A DNA stretch of 45,791 nt. It comes from Poteriospumella lacustris. Its lineage: Eukaryota > Sar > Chrysophyceae > Chromulinales > Dinobryaceae. Both the position numbers and the translations under genes were made by a program. The notes under the pieces were generated by a model. It was not told the origin of the DNA, did not search any database, and worked only from the letters and a program-made list of their open reading frames with translations. The stretch is taken from NCBI GenBank assembly GCA_008000375.1, contig SMOI01000048.1:106751-152541 (forward strand), in the 5' to 3' direction. This document shows, piece after piece, positions 22,962 through 32,220 of this stretch (its first letter is position 1; every line of letters begins with the position of its first letter).

Positions 22962-23583
22962 GACTAGGTCTGTCAGGAGCAATATTGAGGGCGAGAGATA
23001 CTTGTACACGGAGAAGATGTTGCCATAATACGCAACCAACAGAACACGACAACGTCAGACTGAGAGGCCAACATACACGCAAGTCGCACGACTATAGTAG
23101 CAATCGAGCTGAAATGAGTTCTTCACGAGGGGTGAATTGAATAGTGAACGGTGTGGGAAGTAAAGTTATTGGACCGACGACAAACAAACAAACGAGTGGA
23201 ACGGTGATGATTGACAGGAATGGGGGCGATTTAGCTGGTACGATGATATGCGGCCATTGCGGCTGTTCTTCTTTGTCATAGAAACTGAATATCGTACAAC
23301 AACGAACACAAAAATGAAACGGCTTGTGCGAGTCTCCCCACTTCTCCACACACAGCAGAGCCAGAGACGTGTGTAGAATATAGTTTGGTGTACAGACGAT
23401 ACTATCTTCGGAAGAGCAGTAAGCTGCATAACATCAACGCGGTAACAGCATCCGTCAGTCACTTTGGGAGTGGAGGTCCTTCCCTTTTGATCACAACAAC
23501 ACCCAGAACAGGTGGTACTTTCATCACGAACACACAGTGGAACATTCTACTTCTTCTACCACTTCTGTGGGACATTCATTCTA
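22962..23583. other. Promoter side of the MFS gene and 3' flank of the U-box–dynamin gene
   Basis: This 622-bp interval between two minus-strand genes holds only short, overlapping frames. No motif or RNA gene is recognised. Confidence 0.4.
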
Positions 23584-25977
23584 CTACAAACTGTGGTGGT
23601 TGCTCTCTCTGGCCTTTCCCTTCGAAAAGGCCAATTTGGGCTTCGTCGATTGAATGTTCTCCAACTGCCGAACCACTTCCACACACACGAGGAGCTCCTT
23701 CAACGTTTTCATGCGATCCTCTTCACAATTCTCTGCAAACGACAGTTCTTTCACGGATTCGGTCGGACACGTCAACTGCGATGGCAACAGCGTCCGCAAG
23801 GAACGATACCACATACTAATGAGTCGATCGCCCATTCTCTCAGCGCTTGTGGACCACGACAACGTGCAGCTGCGCGCATTGTCACGCAGCACCAGAGGAC
23901 CGTACGTGGCATGGAAAAAGCCTTCCACCGGGGACATGGCATAGTCGCGTAGAGATGTCGTCAGTTGTGCTTGAATCGACTGACCCACGTGTGCGAGTTT
24001 GTCCGCTAAGGTGGTGCGAATGACCTCTTCGACCTGCGGAAACCGGGCCAAATTGAAGTATTGCCCATCGTCGAGGGGTTGATCCGCTTGGAAGGCATCC
24101 TGCTGTCGAATTTTGGCGACCAGTTGTTCAGCAAACGATGCCGACGTCACTTTCTCACATAACCGAGCCACAATGGCATCGCAGAGCTTCAGGGCTCTCT
24201 CCGTTTCCTGGTATTCCTGCAACAGCGGCTGTGCAATGCTATTTTCTTCTTCATCATAGTCCTCACTGCTATCGTCGTCGTACTCGTACTTAGTCACGAA
24301 CAGTTCGTACTTCTGAATGGCCTCTGCCAACCCGTCGCCGGTCAATCGGATCTCCTCTGCGCAGCCCTTTTGCAACTTCTGCATGTTACGGTTTAACGCC
24401 GCCAACAACGCTGCGTCATCGGCCACCGCAAACAACCGCTCCACATCGTACCGATCATCGCCCTGGAGCTCCACTTTCAACTTCGCCACCAACGCGTCGT
24501 ACCTGCCCCGCTGACGAGGCATCGGCAGTCCACAGCCACTGACGTGGTGCCCCAACAAACGCACCGTCTCGTTGTGCAGCTGTTCCACGATGTCTGGGAT
24601 CCATTTGTGACATAGAAAGTCTTCAAACAACGCCACCACGCGACGTCGTACGGCGGTGATACCCAGCTTGCCCTTCTGAACGCCCTTTCGATAGATCGGC
24701 TGGGAGAACAACGCCCGTTCGGTCTGTGTCATCGCTGCCAATCGGTCGATCTCCCGGTCCATGGACGCACCCAACGTCGGTTTGCGACTACCACAGCCCT
24801 GCCAACCGTGTGTACGCAAGAGCTCGGATCCACAGACCTTTTCCATCACCGTGTGGTCCTCGTCGTCCTCCGTCGCGTAGCAATCCAGTTTCGTGAACAC
24901 ACCCACCGTTTGACTCTCGATCCCATGGACACGCACGAGCTCGGCGGCACGAGAATGATTGATTTGTGCACGTACATCGACGACCAATAGAAAGATCGAA
25001 TGGCCACTCTCCTCCTGAATCACACGCTCCGCCAACGCGTACGTCTTCTGTGCCAGATCATCGGCACTGGCGTTTGCCCCCAGCGACGCACCCACCAGAC
25101 CCGGCAGATCGACGAGATCTAGGTTCGGCATCGACGGTGAACCGAAATTGATCACAATTTCATGGGTGGACGAGACACCCGCACGACCCACCAGTTTGAG
25201 CACCGCTTTCATCAGGTCGCCCACTCGCTGACACAGCTTGTCCATCGCGACGGATGCCTTGTGCAGCTCGGCTTTGGTGGTGAGATCACGCACAAAGATC
25301 TTGGCGATTTGTACGGTGGGTGTTCGACGAAGATGTACGCGGATAGGGCAGATCGTACACCGTTGTCGATCCTTCGGAAACAGTGGCAAGCCAATCAATC
25401 GCTCCAAGAGGGTGCTCTTGCCGTGACTCTCCATACCCAGCGCCACCACTTGCGCTACTTTGAGGTTGAGATCTTCGATCGTGGGGAGGTTCATCACCCG
25501 GTCAAGTTCGGTGAATACCTCCGAGGACAGCTGTTCATCAGTGGAAGGGTCCACTGCGATCGACGTTACAACAGCGGAGGACTTGCTGGCGGCACCACTG
25601 CTGGAGTGACGAGCTTTCTTCGTGGAAAACTCGTCATTGCTTTCCAACTTCACCACCACCGATTTACTAGGAGGACGAGGAACCAGTTTCTTTGAAATAG
25701 GCTGATTCGTCAGCGGAGAGACGATGGGGATGCGTCGGGCCTCGCAATCACTGAACCACGCCAAGATCGTTTCTTTGTCGTAGCAAAAGCCATCCGCAGC
25801 GGTGACGGGTTCTCTCATCACTTCATGAGAGATAGGATCAATCAAAGCGTGGCGCAGTTCGTCATCGGCGAAGATCTTGTCATGCAATTTCTGTGGAGCT
25901 GTGACGACTTCTGTGGAGTCATCGCAAAGATCCGCGACACGCTTTCGAGTGCCTTTGCTCTTTGATGCCGAGCTCAT
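23584..25977 (-). CDS. U-box domain fused to a dynamin-family GTPase
   Basis: A single-exon 797-residue protein. Residues about 44–103 form a U-box, the E2-binding fold of ubiquitin ligases: LIDPISHEVMREPVTAADG, YDKETILAWF, then SPLTNQPISKKLVP. After a Ser/Lys-rich linker, residues about 172–460 are a dynamin-type GTPase. Visible motifs are the P-loop GMESHGKST with Lys187, a switch Thr in RCTICPI, DLPG at 290–293, and TKLD at 362–365. The rest (to 797) is helical with a short acidic stretch (YEYDDDSSEDYDEEE), as expected for a dynamin stalk. There is no PH domain, membrane helix or Pro-rich tail. I infer a large GTPase that can recruit an E2, perhaps for ubiquitin-linked membrane or pathogen responses. 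Both motif sets lie in one uninterrupted frame. Confidence 0.9.
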   Translation of the reverse strand: MSSASKSKGTRKRVADLCDDSTEVVTAPQKLHDKIFADDELRHALIDPISHEVMREPVTAADGFCYDKETILAWFSDCEARRIPIVSPLTNQPISKKLVPRPPSKSVVVKLESNDEFSTKKARHSSSGAASKSSAVVTSIAVDPSTDEQLSSEVFTELDRVMNLPTIEDLNLKVAQVVALGMESHGKSTLLERLIGLPLFPKDRQRCTICPIRVHLRRTPTVQIAKIFVRDLTTKAELHKASVAMDKLCQRVGDLMKAVLKLVGRAGVSSTHEIVINFGSPSMPNLDLVDLPGLVGASLGANASADDLAQKTYALAERVIQEESGHSIFLLVVDVRAQINHSRAAELVRVHGIESQTVGVFTKLDCYATEDDEDHTVMEKVCGSELLRTHGWQGCGSRKPTLGASMDREIDRLAAMTQTERALFSQPIYRKGVQKGKLGITAVRRRVVALFEDFLCHKWIPDIVEQLHNETVRLLGHHVSGCGLPMPRQRGRYDALVAKLKVELQGDDRYDVERLFAVADDAALLAALNRNMQKLQKGCAEEIRLTGDGLAEAIQKYELFVTKYEYDDDSSEDYDEEENSIAQPLLQEYQETERALKLCDAIVARLCEKVTSASFAEQLVAKIRQQDAFQADQPLDDGQYFNLARFPQVEEVIRTTLADKLAHVGQSIQAQLTTSLRDYAMSPVEGFFHATYGPLVLRDNARSCTLSWSTSAERMGDRLISMWYRSLRTLLPSQLTCPTESVKELSFAENCEEDRMKTLKELLVCVEVVRQLENIQSTKPKLAFSKGKARESNHHSL

Positions 25978-26235
25978 TTTGAAACAGAACTAGATGATGC
26001 AGCAAGGCTGTAAAAGTATGATCAATAGTGACGTAAACCGACGATTAATTATAGACCAGAAAGACACTATATCGATCATCATCATCATCATCATGTTAGT
26101 CGTCGTCGTCGTCGTCGTCGTCGTCGTGTGCCAACCGAAATGGGCAACGAACGACTCGTTCATCGATGGTCGAAGCTGACGAGAAGGCACAACGCAATCA
26201 AAGAAGGGATACGAAATACAGAGTCCAAGCGAAGA
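25978..26235. promoter_or_regulatory. Short divergent promoter region with microsatellites
   Basis: Only 258 bp separate the divergent starts of the U-box–dynamin and secreted PA-domain genes, so both promoters must lie here. It contains ATC repeats (about 26075–26094) and about nine CGT/GTC repeats (26101–26127). No other element is recognised. Confidence 0.55.
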
Positions 26236-27921
26236 ATGTTCCTTCGTCATCAAACAATCGCGGTGGTCCTGTTGTTGGTGCTGCTGTGCTTCGTGGTGAC
26301 CGGCGTTGACGCTGCGAAGGCCGCGCCGAAGAAAGAAACGCCCAAGCAGCCAACCTCACGGATAAACATTGATTTGTTACCACCATTGCAAGATGTGTTG
26401 GCGGACTTGGGATTTACCCCGCTTCTGCGACAATTCGTCCGTTTGGGAGTCACGGAGACACGGCTGCTGCTGAAACTCACCGCGATGGATTTCCAGATGA
26501 TGACCATGGAATGGGCGGATTTCACCAGCGAACACGTGGCTCAATTGAAAACCAAAATCAAACAACTGACAGAACTCGCCACTGTGGTGGTGGAGCCTAT
26601 TCGCGAAGATTTAATCGCCCGCAACAAAACGATCTACGGCCGCCTGTACATGCCACTGGGCGTGCAGTCCATTGAATTCAACGTCGCGTCGTTCGGTGGT
26701 CGTATTCCCATGGGAGAAGTAGCATTGCAAATGGGAGAGACGTTGTACGAGTGTCCGCCACCCGAACCGACCGAAGGCGACGATGCCAACGACGCACAGC
26801 CCCCGCGCACACCGCCCACGGTGGTGTACAACGGCCAGCTGGTGGTGGTCGTACGCGGCAACTGCACCTTCCTACAAAAGGCCCTGTATTTGAAAGAACG
26901 GGGTGCACGCGGAATGCTCGTGGTCAACACGGAGGACAAACTGGAGTCGTTGGCCTCCGGCGCGGGCATCAACAAGACCGTCACCGAGCAGCAAGTGGCG
27001 TCGTTGGGCGCGTTCTTCATCGTCGCCACGTCCAACAACAGCTACATCTCTCTGAAGAAGTTCTTGGAATGGCCCGTGTCCGCATCTACGGGGGTGCATT
27101 TGGTACCGTTGAAATGCGCAGTCGGTGGAGCGTGTGCCCCGTTGACGCCCGAAGAGAAGCAGCTGCAGGCGGAGGTCTCGTGGGGATCGCTGCGTCTCAG
27201 TTCCTCGGCGGAGACCTTTGAATTCCTGACTTCCAACTACGGGGCTCCTTTGCCCAGCGCGAACACGCCTATGTTGTTGGATATGCATCTGCTCCACGCC
27301 ACCGACGACGACCACGGCGGCTACACGGCGAAGCAGCGGCTGCTCTGCGAGCCCATTTCGTCGGCAGAGTCCGTCGCCTACGCGTTGGAGTCGAACACGT
27401 CGTTCCTGGAAATCGCGCATGTACCAGCCCGTCAGACAGACGGCGTATATCATGCGTTGATTGCTGAACGCGGTGGTTGTTCCTTCGACACGAAGACGTT
27501 CCACGCGCAACAGGCGGGCTACCGGCTGCTGATCCTCGTCAACACGGCCACTCCGGCTGCCAACGGCTTAGCTGCTCCCTTGCAACGCATCGGAGGCATC
27601 AACCCCTCTGTTGGACGCGTGGGAATCCCCACGCTGTTGGTGCTGCCGGAGGTGGCAGCGCAGGTGATGGCCGCCACTGCGGGGCAGGCGCCTGCGCTGC
27701 AGGTGACCCTCGACGTCGCCCACAACGACAGCGGCTTCGAGCACTGGACAGACATTGCCTACACTCGTTGGAGTAACGACCCCGAGGAGAAGAAGATTCA
27801 GTTGCAGATGCTGCAGCAGAAGTATCAAGAACACGCAACCCTCGTCCGGTGGCTGCAGGCACAAGTTGAAACGCTCACTGCGCCGATGGCGACCACAACC
27901 AACTCACATTCTGAACTGTAA
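26236..27921 (+). CDS. Secreted or luminal protein with SAM-like and two PA domains
   Basis: A single-exon 561-residue protein. Residues 1–27 form a clear signal peptide (hydrophobic VVLLLVLLCFVVTGVDA). Residues about 45–112 resemble a sterile alpha motif domain: LADLGFTPLLRQFVRLGV, then LLLKLTAMDF. Two protease-associated (PA) domains follow, with cores VVVVRGNCTFLQKALYLKE (about 216–238) and IAERGGCSFDTKTFHAQQAG (about 411–430). PA domains act as lids or sorting and substrate-binding modules in vacuolar sorting receptors and proteases. No protease catalytic motif is present. Several N-glycosylation sequons (NKT, NCT, NTS, NDS) agree with passage through the ER. A C-terminal coiled coil (about 515–550) has no membrane anchor or KDEL. 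The ATG at 26236 is chosen because it gives the signal peptide. Confidence 0.82.
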   Translation: MFLRHQTIAVVLLLVLLCFVVTGVDAAKAAPKKETPKQPTSRINIDLLPPLQDVLADLGFTPLLRQFVRLGVTETRLLLKLTAMDFQMMTMEWADFTSEHVAQLKTKIKQLTELATVVVEPIREDLIARNKTIYGRLYMPLGVQSIEFNVASFGGRIPMGEVALQMGETLYECPPPEPTEGDDANDAQPPRTPPTVVYNGQLVVVVRGNCTFLQKALYLKERGARGMLVVNTEDKLESLASGAGINKTVTEQQVASLGAFFIVATSNNSYISLKKFLEWPVSASTGVHLVPLKCAVGGACAPLTPEEKQLQAEVSWGSLRLSSSAETFEFLTSNYGAPLPSANTPMLLDMHLLHATDDDHGGYTAKQRLLCEPISSAESVAYALESNTSFLEIAHVPARQTDGVYHALIAERGGCSFDTKTFHAQQAGYRLLILVNTATPAANGLAAPLQRIGGINPSVGRVGIPTLLVLPEVAAQVMAATAGQAPALQVTLDVAHNDSGFEHWTDIAYTRWSNDPEEKKIQLQMLQQKYQEHATLVRWLQAQVETLTAPMATTTNSHSEL

Positions 27922-28224
27922 CGTGCTTATTATTTGCATATTAGTCATTCTTTCCTACTCCTGGCGAACGATAGTGCATGAAAACGAAGGGACTTGTGAG
28001 CAGTGGCGTGACAACACAACCACTGGGTTATTCAGTGTAGTCTGTGTTGGGCTTCTTTGGGCGAGTCTGGGTTGGTGTGCTGCTGCGCTGTCGGCGGCTT
28101 CTGTCGTCGTCGCCAATCGATTTCGTCGCGTCGTCTCTTGCGACGCGAAGGAATCTTCCCTTCTTTTCTCCTGCCCTGTGTACTCATCACACTTGTATTG
28201 TTCTATCTCTCTGTTGTCCGCACC
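27922..28224. other. Intergenic region before deoxyhypusine hydroxylase
   Basis: This 303-bp region holds the 3' flank of the PA-domain gene and the promoter and 5' leader of the next gene. The downstream frame is open upstream of its ATG but encodes no family sequence there. Confidence 0.45.
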
Positions 28225-29118
28225 ATGCCGAACATCCCCCTGTCCAAGTTGCGCGATTGTCTGTTGGACATTGCCCAGCCCATTGCCCAACGTACCCATG
28301 CCGCCTTCTTGCTGCGCACACGCGGTGATGAGGAAGCTGTGGGAGTGTTGATGGATGCACTGGCCAACAAGCTGGATACTCCTTTGATGCGTCACGAATT
28401 GGCGTACATCTTGGGGCAGATCCAGAACCCTATCGTCTGCCCGATGCTGAGCGCCATTCTTCGCGACGAGACCGACGATGTTCTGGTGCGTCACGAGAGT
28501 GCGGAGGCCTTGGGTGCCATTGGACAAGCCGAAAGCTTGGATGTATTGAAGGAATTTGCGACGCACGAGGCGCCAGAGATCTCGGAGACGTGTCAGATCG
28601 CCGTCGATTTGATCGAATGGCGTCAGGCCAACACCAACGTCGACACGAAGGGCAAAGGTGGCTATCTCTCCGTAGATCCGGCTCCTTCTTTCAACGACAA
28701 CTCCGAAAAGAATGTCGAATTGTTGCGCCAGAAGTTGATGGACACGTCGTTGTCGCTGTTCCATCGGTACCGCGCGATGTTCTCGTTGCGCAACTTGAAC
28801 AGCGACGAGGCGGCCGTCGCCTTGTTGGATGGCTTCAACGACTCCTCCGCCTTGTTCCGTCACGAAGTCGCGTATGTCTTGGGTCAAATGCAACGTGCGT
28901 CGACGACGGATGGCTTGATCAAGGTGCTGCGCAACAAGGAAGAGCACCGCATGGTGCGTCACGAGGCGGCCGAAGCGCTCGGTGCCATCGGTGGCGAGGT
29001 GGCCGAGGGTGTCCTGCAAGACTTCGTCCACGACGGTGAACAAGTCGTGGAAGAGAGTTGCCACGTGGCGCTGGACACCATCGAGTACTGGGCCGCCGGT
29101 GACTTCGACCAGTTGTAA
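28225..29118 (+). CDS. DOHH: Deoxyhypusine hydroxylase
   Basis: A 297-residue, intronless protein, the usual family length. It hydroxylates the deoxyhypusine residue of eIF5A to hypusine, the last step of this modification, in the cytosol. It is built of HEAT-like repeats in two halves. Four His-Glu pairs bind the di-iron centre: H57/E58 (MRHELAYILGQ), H90/E91 (VRHESAEALGAIG), H213/E214 (FRHEVAYVLGQM) and H246/E247 (VRHEAAEALGAIG). The variable linker between halves is Lys/Asp-rich. The ATG at 28225 fits the conserved N-terminus. The stop is TAA, followed by a C/T-rich 3' flank. Confidence 0.97.
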   Translation: MPNIPLSKLRDCLLDIAQPIAQRTHAAFLLRTRGDEEAVGVLMDALANKLDTPLMRHELAYILGQIQNPIVCPMLSAILRDETDDVLVRHESAEALGAIGQAESLDVLKEFATHEAPEISETCQIAVDLIEWRQANTNVDTKGKGGYLSVDPAPSFNDNSEKNVELLRQKLMDTSLSLFHRYRAMFSLRNLNSDEAAVALLDGFNDSSALFRHEVAYVLGQMQRASTTDGLIKVLRNKEEHRMVRHEAAEALGAIGGEVAEGVLQDFVHDGEQVVEESCHVALDTIEYWAAGDFDQL

Positions 29119-29427
29119 ACCACCCGCTCAGCCCAGCCCCCTCCCTCCCGGGTGTGCCGCTCCTCCTCGTGGTCCCCACCTCTGATGTACATAGATAGAT
29201 CTACACATACACACCGTACCTACCAACGCCGTGTAACTGCATTTTGATTTGTATAACGATTGCGTTCATGTCAACGTTGTTTTGTACGCGGCAGGGCAGT
29301 GTGTTCAGAGGCTCTGTACATCAGACGTAAGTCCACTCTTCGCCTTCATCAGACGTCAGTCGGGGCGGCGATGACCTCAGAAAAGCTTCAAATTTTTCTA
29401 TCCGACGTCCACTTCACGTGTACCATT
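29119..29427. other. 3' flank of DOHH, no gene
   Basis: The first 60–70 bases are strongly C/T-rich. The rest is ordinary sequence up to the tRNA gene, with no coding frame of note. Confidence 0.5.
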
Positions 29428-29501
29428 GGCCGTGTGGTGTAGTTGGTTATCACATATCGTTAACACCGATAAGGTCCTGAGTTCGAACCTCAGCATGGTC
29501 A
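29428..29501 (+). tRNA. tRNA-Val (anticodon AAC)
   Basis: A complete cloverleaf of 74 nt with no intron. The acceptor arms GGCCGTG and CATGGTC pair with two G·U pairs. The D-loop has AGTTGGTTA. The anticodon stem TATCG/CGATA is perfect around loop TTAACAC with anticodon AAC at 29462–29464. The T arm CTGAG-TTCGAAC-CTCAG is perfect, and the discriminator is A. CCA is not encoded, as in eukaryotic nuclear genes. A T-run follows. Confidence 0.95.
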
Positions 29502-29505
29502 TTCC

Positions 29506-29512
29506 TTTTTTT
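29506..29512 (+). terminator. RNA polymerase III terminator
   Basis: A run of seven T starts four bases after the tRNA 3' end, the normal pol III stop signal. Confidence 0.85.
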
Positions 29513-29604
29513 ACACCTTTTACCCTGTTTACCCTTTACCCTTTACCTCGTCTGTATGCTGCGATGTATACGCATACATTCATGCGATACTCTCCACTGC
29601 CCGC

Positions 29605-31394
29605 CTAACACTTCTTAAAGCGCATGCAAAACTGAACCAGACGGGACAAGACGCGCACAGTGTTGGCCGGCAGCTTAGTACCAAGCGCCTTCGTGCCGCC
29701 GCCACTGCCGGTGTCAAAGCTGTGCCAGTGCTTTACCTTGCTGTAGTTCCGAGAGGGGGTGACGTACACAAAGTTCACTTGGTGCTCCGCAGGTACGGCG
29801 CGGCACAGGCTCTCAACTTGGTCTACGTGAATCTCACGGCCACCGACGCCCAACGAGAAGCAGTTGTTGGGGGGATTGAAGTACTCGATCAACGGGAAGC
29901 CGTCCGGCAGGCGGTACAGCGCTGCAGGGTCCGTCAGCTCCTTCAAGTCTGCCAGGTGGTACTTCTGGCCCGTCTTCTCGACCATCGTAGTTGCGGTGCG
30001 GATCTCCTTGATCGCTGGCATCTTCCACGTCAAGGTCACTGGTTCGTCTTGGCTCAACCCTTCATTCTCTTCTTCCAACGCCTTGATCTCAATGTCCTCA
30101 TCAGTGACACCATCATCCAACAGAGAACGCGCCTGGTGCTCAAACCAGTGGCCATAGAGAGCACTGGCCTTTGATTGACTCTCCAACCAGCTCTGATACG
30201 TACGGCGGGTGGCCTCGTCGGCTTGATCGTACTGAGCGTGAACCAGCTCCTTGGCTCTGGCGTTGGCGTACTCCCAGATCACATTGCTCTCCTAATACTT
30301 GTTGAACGCCTCCTCCGGAGTCACTGCAGCTACCTCGGTGCGGTATCGGGCCTTCAACAGGCTACTGGGCCACTCAGCACTCATAGCATCCAGCAGATGA
30401 GACCAGAGGTGAATACCCTTCAGCAGACGAATGGCATCGCCCTCCTGAGTCGCGGAGATACAAACCTCATTGGCAACCATCGCACGTGGAGACCCTCCAC
30501 ATCTCTCAAAGCGAGTCTCGACCTCTTCCGAAGGAAACCTGTCGCCATAACCATGCGCCAACCGCTGGAACTTCTCCATCGTCCAGTTCGGACAGACAAA
30601 CCTCACTAGCCCATTCGCGCTAGCCATGTGCTTGAAGTTGCCAGCATTGGGCGAAGCGAAGATGATGCACTCACAGGGTAACGTCCGCAGCAGGTCCTGT
30701 GCACCTCTCGCAGCATCGTAGATAAATACGGTGTCTTCCTCTAACACTTCAGGAATGACATTCACATTGAGACCGACGACTCCCTGGATCCACACATTTC
30801 TGGTCTGGCTGAACACGAAGGCTTGCTGTCCGGCAGCGTCAAAGTACACCACCGCCCTGCCAGACACCTCTGCCTCTCTCAGCTCGTCTACCAGAACAGC
30901 TTGACCAGCCCAGCTTTTCCCCGTCCCCGAGGGGCCAAAGAAGATCGCACCTCCGGTGGTACGCCGCACTTTGCGATCGTTTCTCAGCTTCTGGAGGATG
31001 AGCTTAACCTCGCTGTGGAAGGATCGTATCAACAGCTTCGATGGAATCTCGTTGGTGTTCTCCTGCGACAAGCTCACAGGAAACGCCACAGAACCAGGCA
31101 AGCACAGGAAGCCGTCCACCTCCTTGGCAGACAGCAAAGCCTTCTTGAGATAAGTGCAATCAACAGCAGTCGCACCTATAATTGGGAATCGTTTAATTCA
31201 TCAGAATGTGTAAGTAACAGGGAAAGATGTACAAGAAGAGGTGGATAAGAATAAAAAATACTGAAATGTGATAGGAAAATAGTGATGATTTACATACTTG
31301 GTTGGTGAGAAATAGCATCAACAATTGTTCCATCGACATGACTTCCAAGGCCACCGTGTCTGCAAGACTGTTCAATAGGCGAAGGAGCTGGCAT
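29605..31394 (-). pseudogene. Crinkler/RHS-type (CR) effector gene with an in-frame TAG
   Basis: Exon 1 (31298–31394, ATG at 31394) joins exon 2 (29605–31175) over a 122-bp intron with GTATGT donor and TATAG acceptor. The joined frame has 556 codons counting the final TAG. A further in-frame TAG at 30292–30294 (codon 327) separates 326 from 228 residues. The first part has a P-loop NTPase domain (Walker A GPSGTGKS at about 113–120, then VFIYDAARG as a Walker-B-like strand). The second part resembles the PD-(D/E)XK nuclease-like C-terminus of CR effectors (LYGHWFEHQARSLL and FPLIEYFNPPNNCFSLGVGG). By comparison with the family, the catalytic Asp and Gln positions appear to be Glu and Ser. There is no signal peptide or obvious LFLAK motif. 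CR proteins are host- or rival-targeted effectors linked with mobile elements. TAG is an ordinary stop in several neighbouring genes, so this copy is probably broken, unless readthrough or two ORFs are used. Confidence 0.75.
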
Positions 31395-31678
31395 TATAAA
31401 AATAATCTCGGATTGTTCAAACTAAAGAAATGATTCCTTCACATCGTATGAAACTTCAGCCCTCATCTGGGCCAAATAGGACACAACAGAAAGGACCCAC
31501 CCATTTCGACCGTCTGTCTGTTTTATCTCCTATTTGCTGTTTGGGCTGAACACGATGTTTAGTTTGAACATTCTAAGATTATTTTTTATAATGTCAGCTA
31601 TTTCGCCGATTGAACAGTTTTGCAGACACTGTGGCCTTGAAAGTCGTGTTTGATGGAACAATTGTTGATGCTATTCCT
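31308..31678. repeat. Inverted duplication containing two divergent effector 5' ends
   Basis: The arms 31308–31485 and 31511–31678 are imperfect reverse complements around a centre near 31495. Conservation is strongest over the exon 1 coding part and the 40 bp upstream of each ATG (attatnnttataatg … gttcaaactaaa). It is weaker but visible near the centre (caaatagga … aacaga). The arrangement gives two back-to-back copies of the same promoter and first exon. Confidence 0.85.
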
Positions 31679-31786
31679 GGAATCGTTTGCCCTGGTCATG
31701 ACTTTGCCCTGCCCAATGCGGTGCGCCTTCTCGAACTTGCAACCAGAAAGCGTCGCTCAAGTCGAACAGGTACCTTCTATTCGTAG
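31591..31786 (+). pseudogene. Second CR-effector first exon, frameshifted fragment
   Basis: From the ATG at 31591 the frame gives 20 residues closely matching the first exon of the minus-strand effector gene (shared SPIEQ and CRH). It then meets TGA at 31651. Relative to the other copy there is one extra base near 31650. In the next frame similarity resumes (DGTIVDAI) and runs to a TAG at 31784–31786 with no match to the other copy after residue 8. No second exon with a P-loop follows. It is a decayed or truncated copy. Confidence 0.7.
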
Positions 31787-32220
31787 CCAGGTATGTATAT
31801 TACATTGTGGATCCTCGTCTTTGTTTGCCATTTGTGTTTGACTCTTCCGTTATCGTGACCTTAACTATCCAATGGAGAATGTGACTACCGCGGGTCATGT
31901 TGGCATCCGACGTGGGATTCCAGTCGGATCGGTGAAGGGAGAGCGCGCCACCGCACGTACTGCCCAGAGCTAAACGGTACTGTGGGTAGCGTATCTACCA
32001 CTACCACCGCCACCGTCACCGCCGTCTACTCGCCATTCAACATGTATGTAACTAACTGCCTTTGATTTAAATCTTCGATTATTACTCTGTTTACGTGCAC
32101 GGCCTGCAAGGCAACTACTCAAAGAGGGCGAGAGAGTCAAGAGGCATCGACACCCCCAGCCCCCACCCTGCCGGCTACTCACCACTGACTAACACCTACC
32201 ACGGTACGCGACACGTCCCT
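31787..32220. other. Intergenic region, 3' flank of the P5A ATPase gene
   Basis: This 434-bp interval has no supported gene. It includes a short ccaccgccaccgtcaccgcc-like stretch (about 32000–32022). Confidence 0.4.

Noticed and set aside
22962-23039. An upstream extension of the MFS protein by 26 residues.
   Set aside because: The frame there begins at TTG and has no ATG; the two Met codons at 22961 and 22958 precede the first MFS helix properly.
28057-28224. An N-terminal extension of deoxyhypusine hydroxylase through the open upstream frame.
   Set aside because: The extension has no family similarity; the ATG at 28225 gives the usual length and N-terminus.
30292-30294. The idea that TAG is reassigned to an amino acid in this organism.
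   Set aside because: TAG ends several intact genes at the expected place (B55, WD40–TRP, P5A ATPase, U-box–dynamin), so one internal TAG is better explained as a nonsense change or readthrough.
30282-30294. A 7-base GTATTAG 'intron' that would remove the internal TAG of the effector gene.
   Set aside because: Seven bases are too short for spliceosomal removal, and it would shift the downstream frame.
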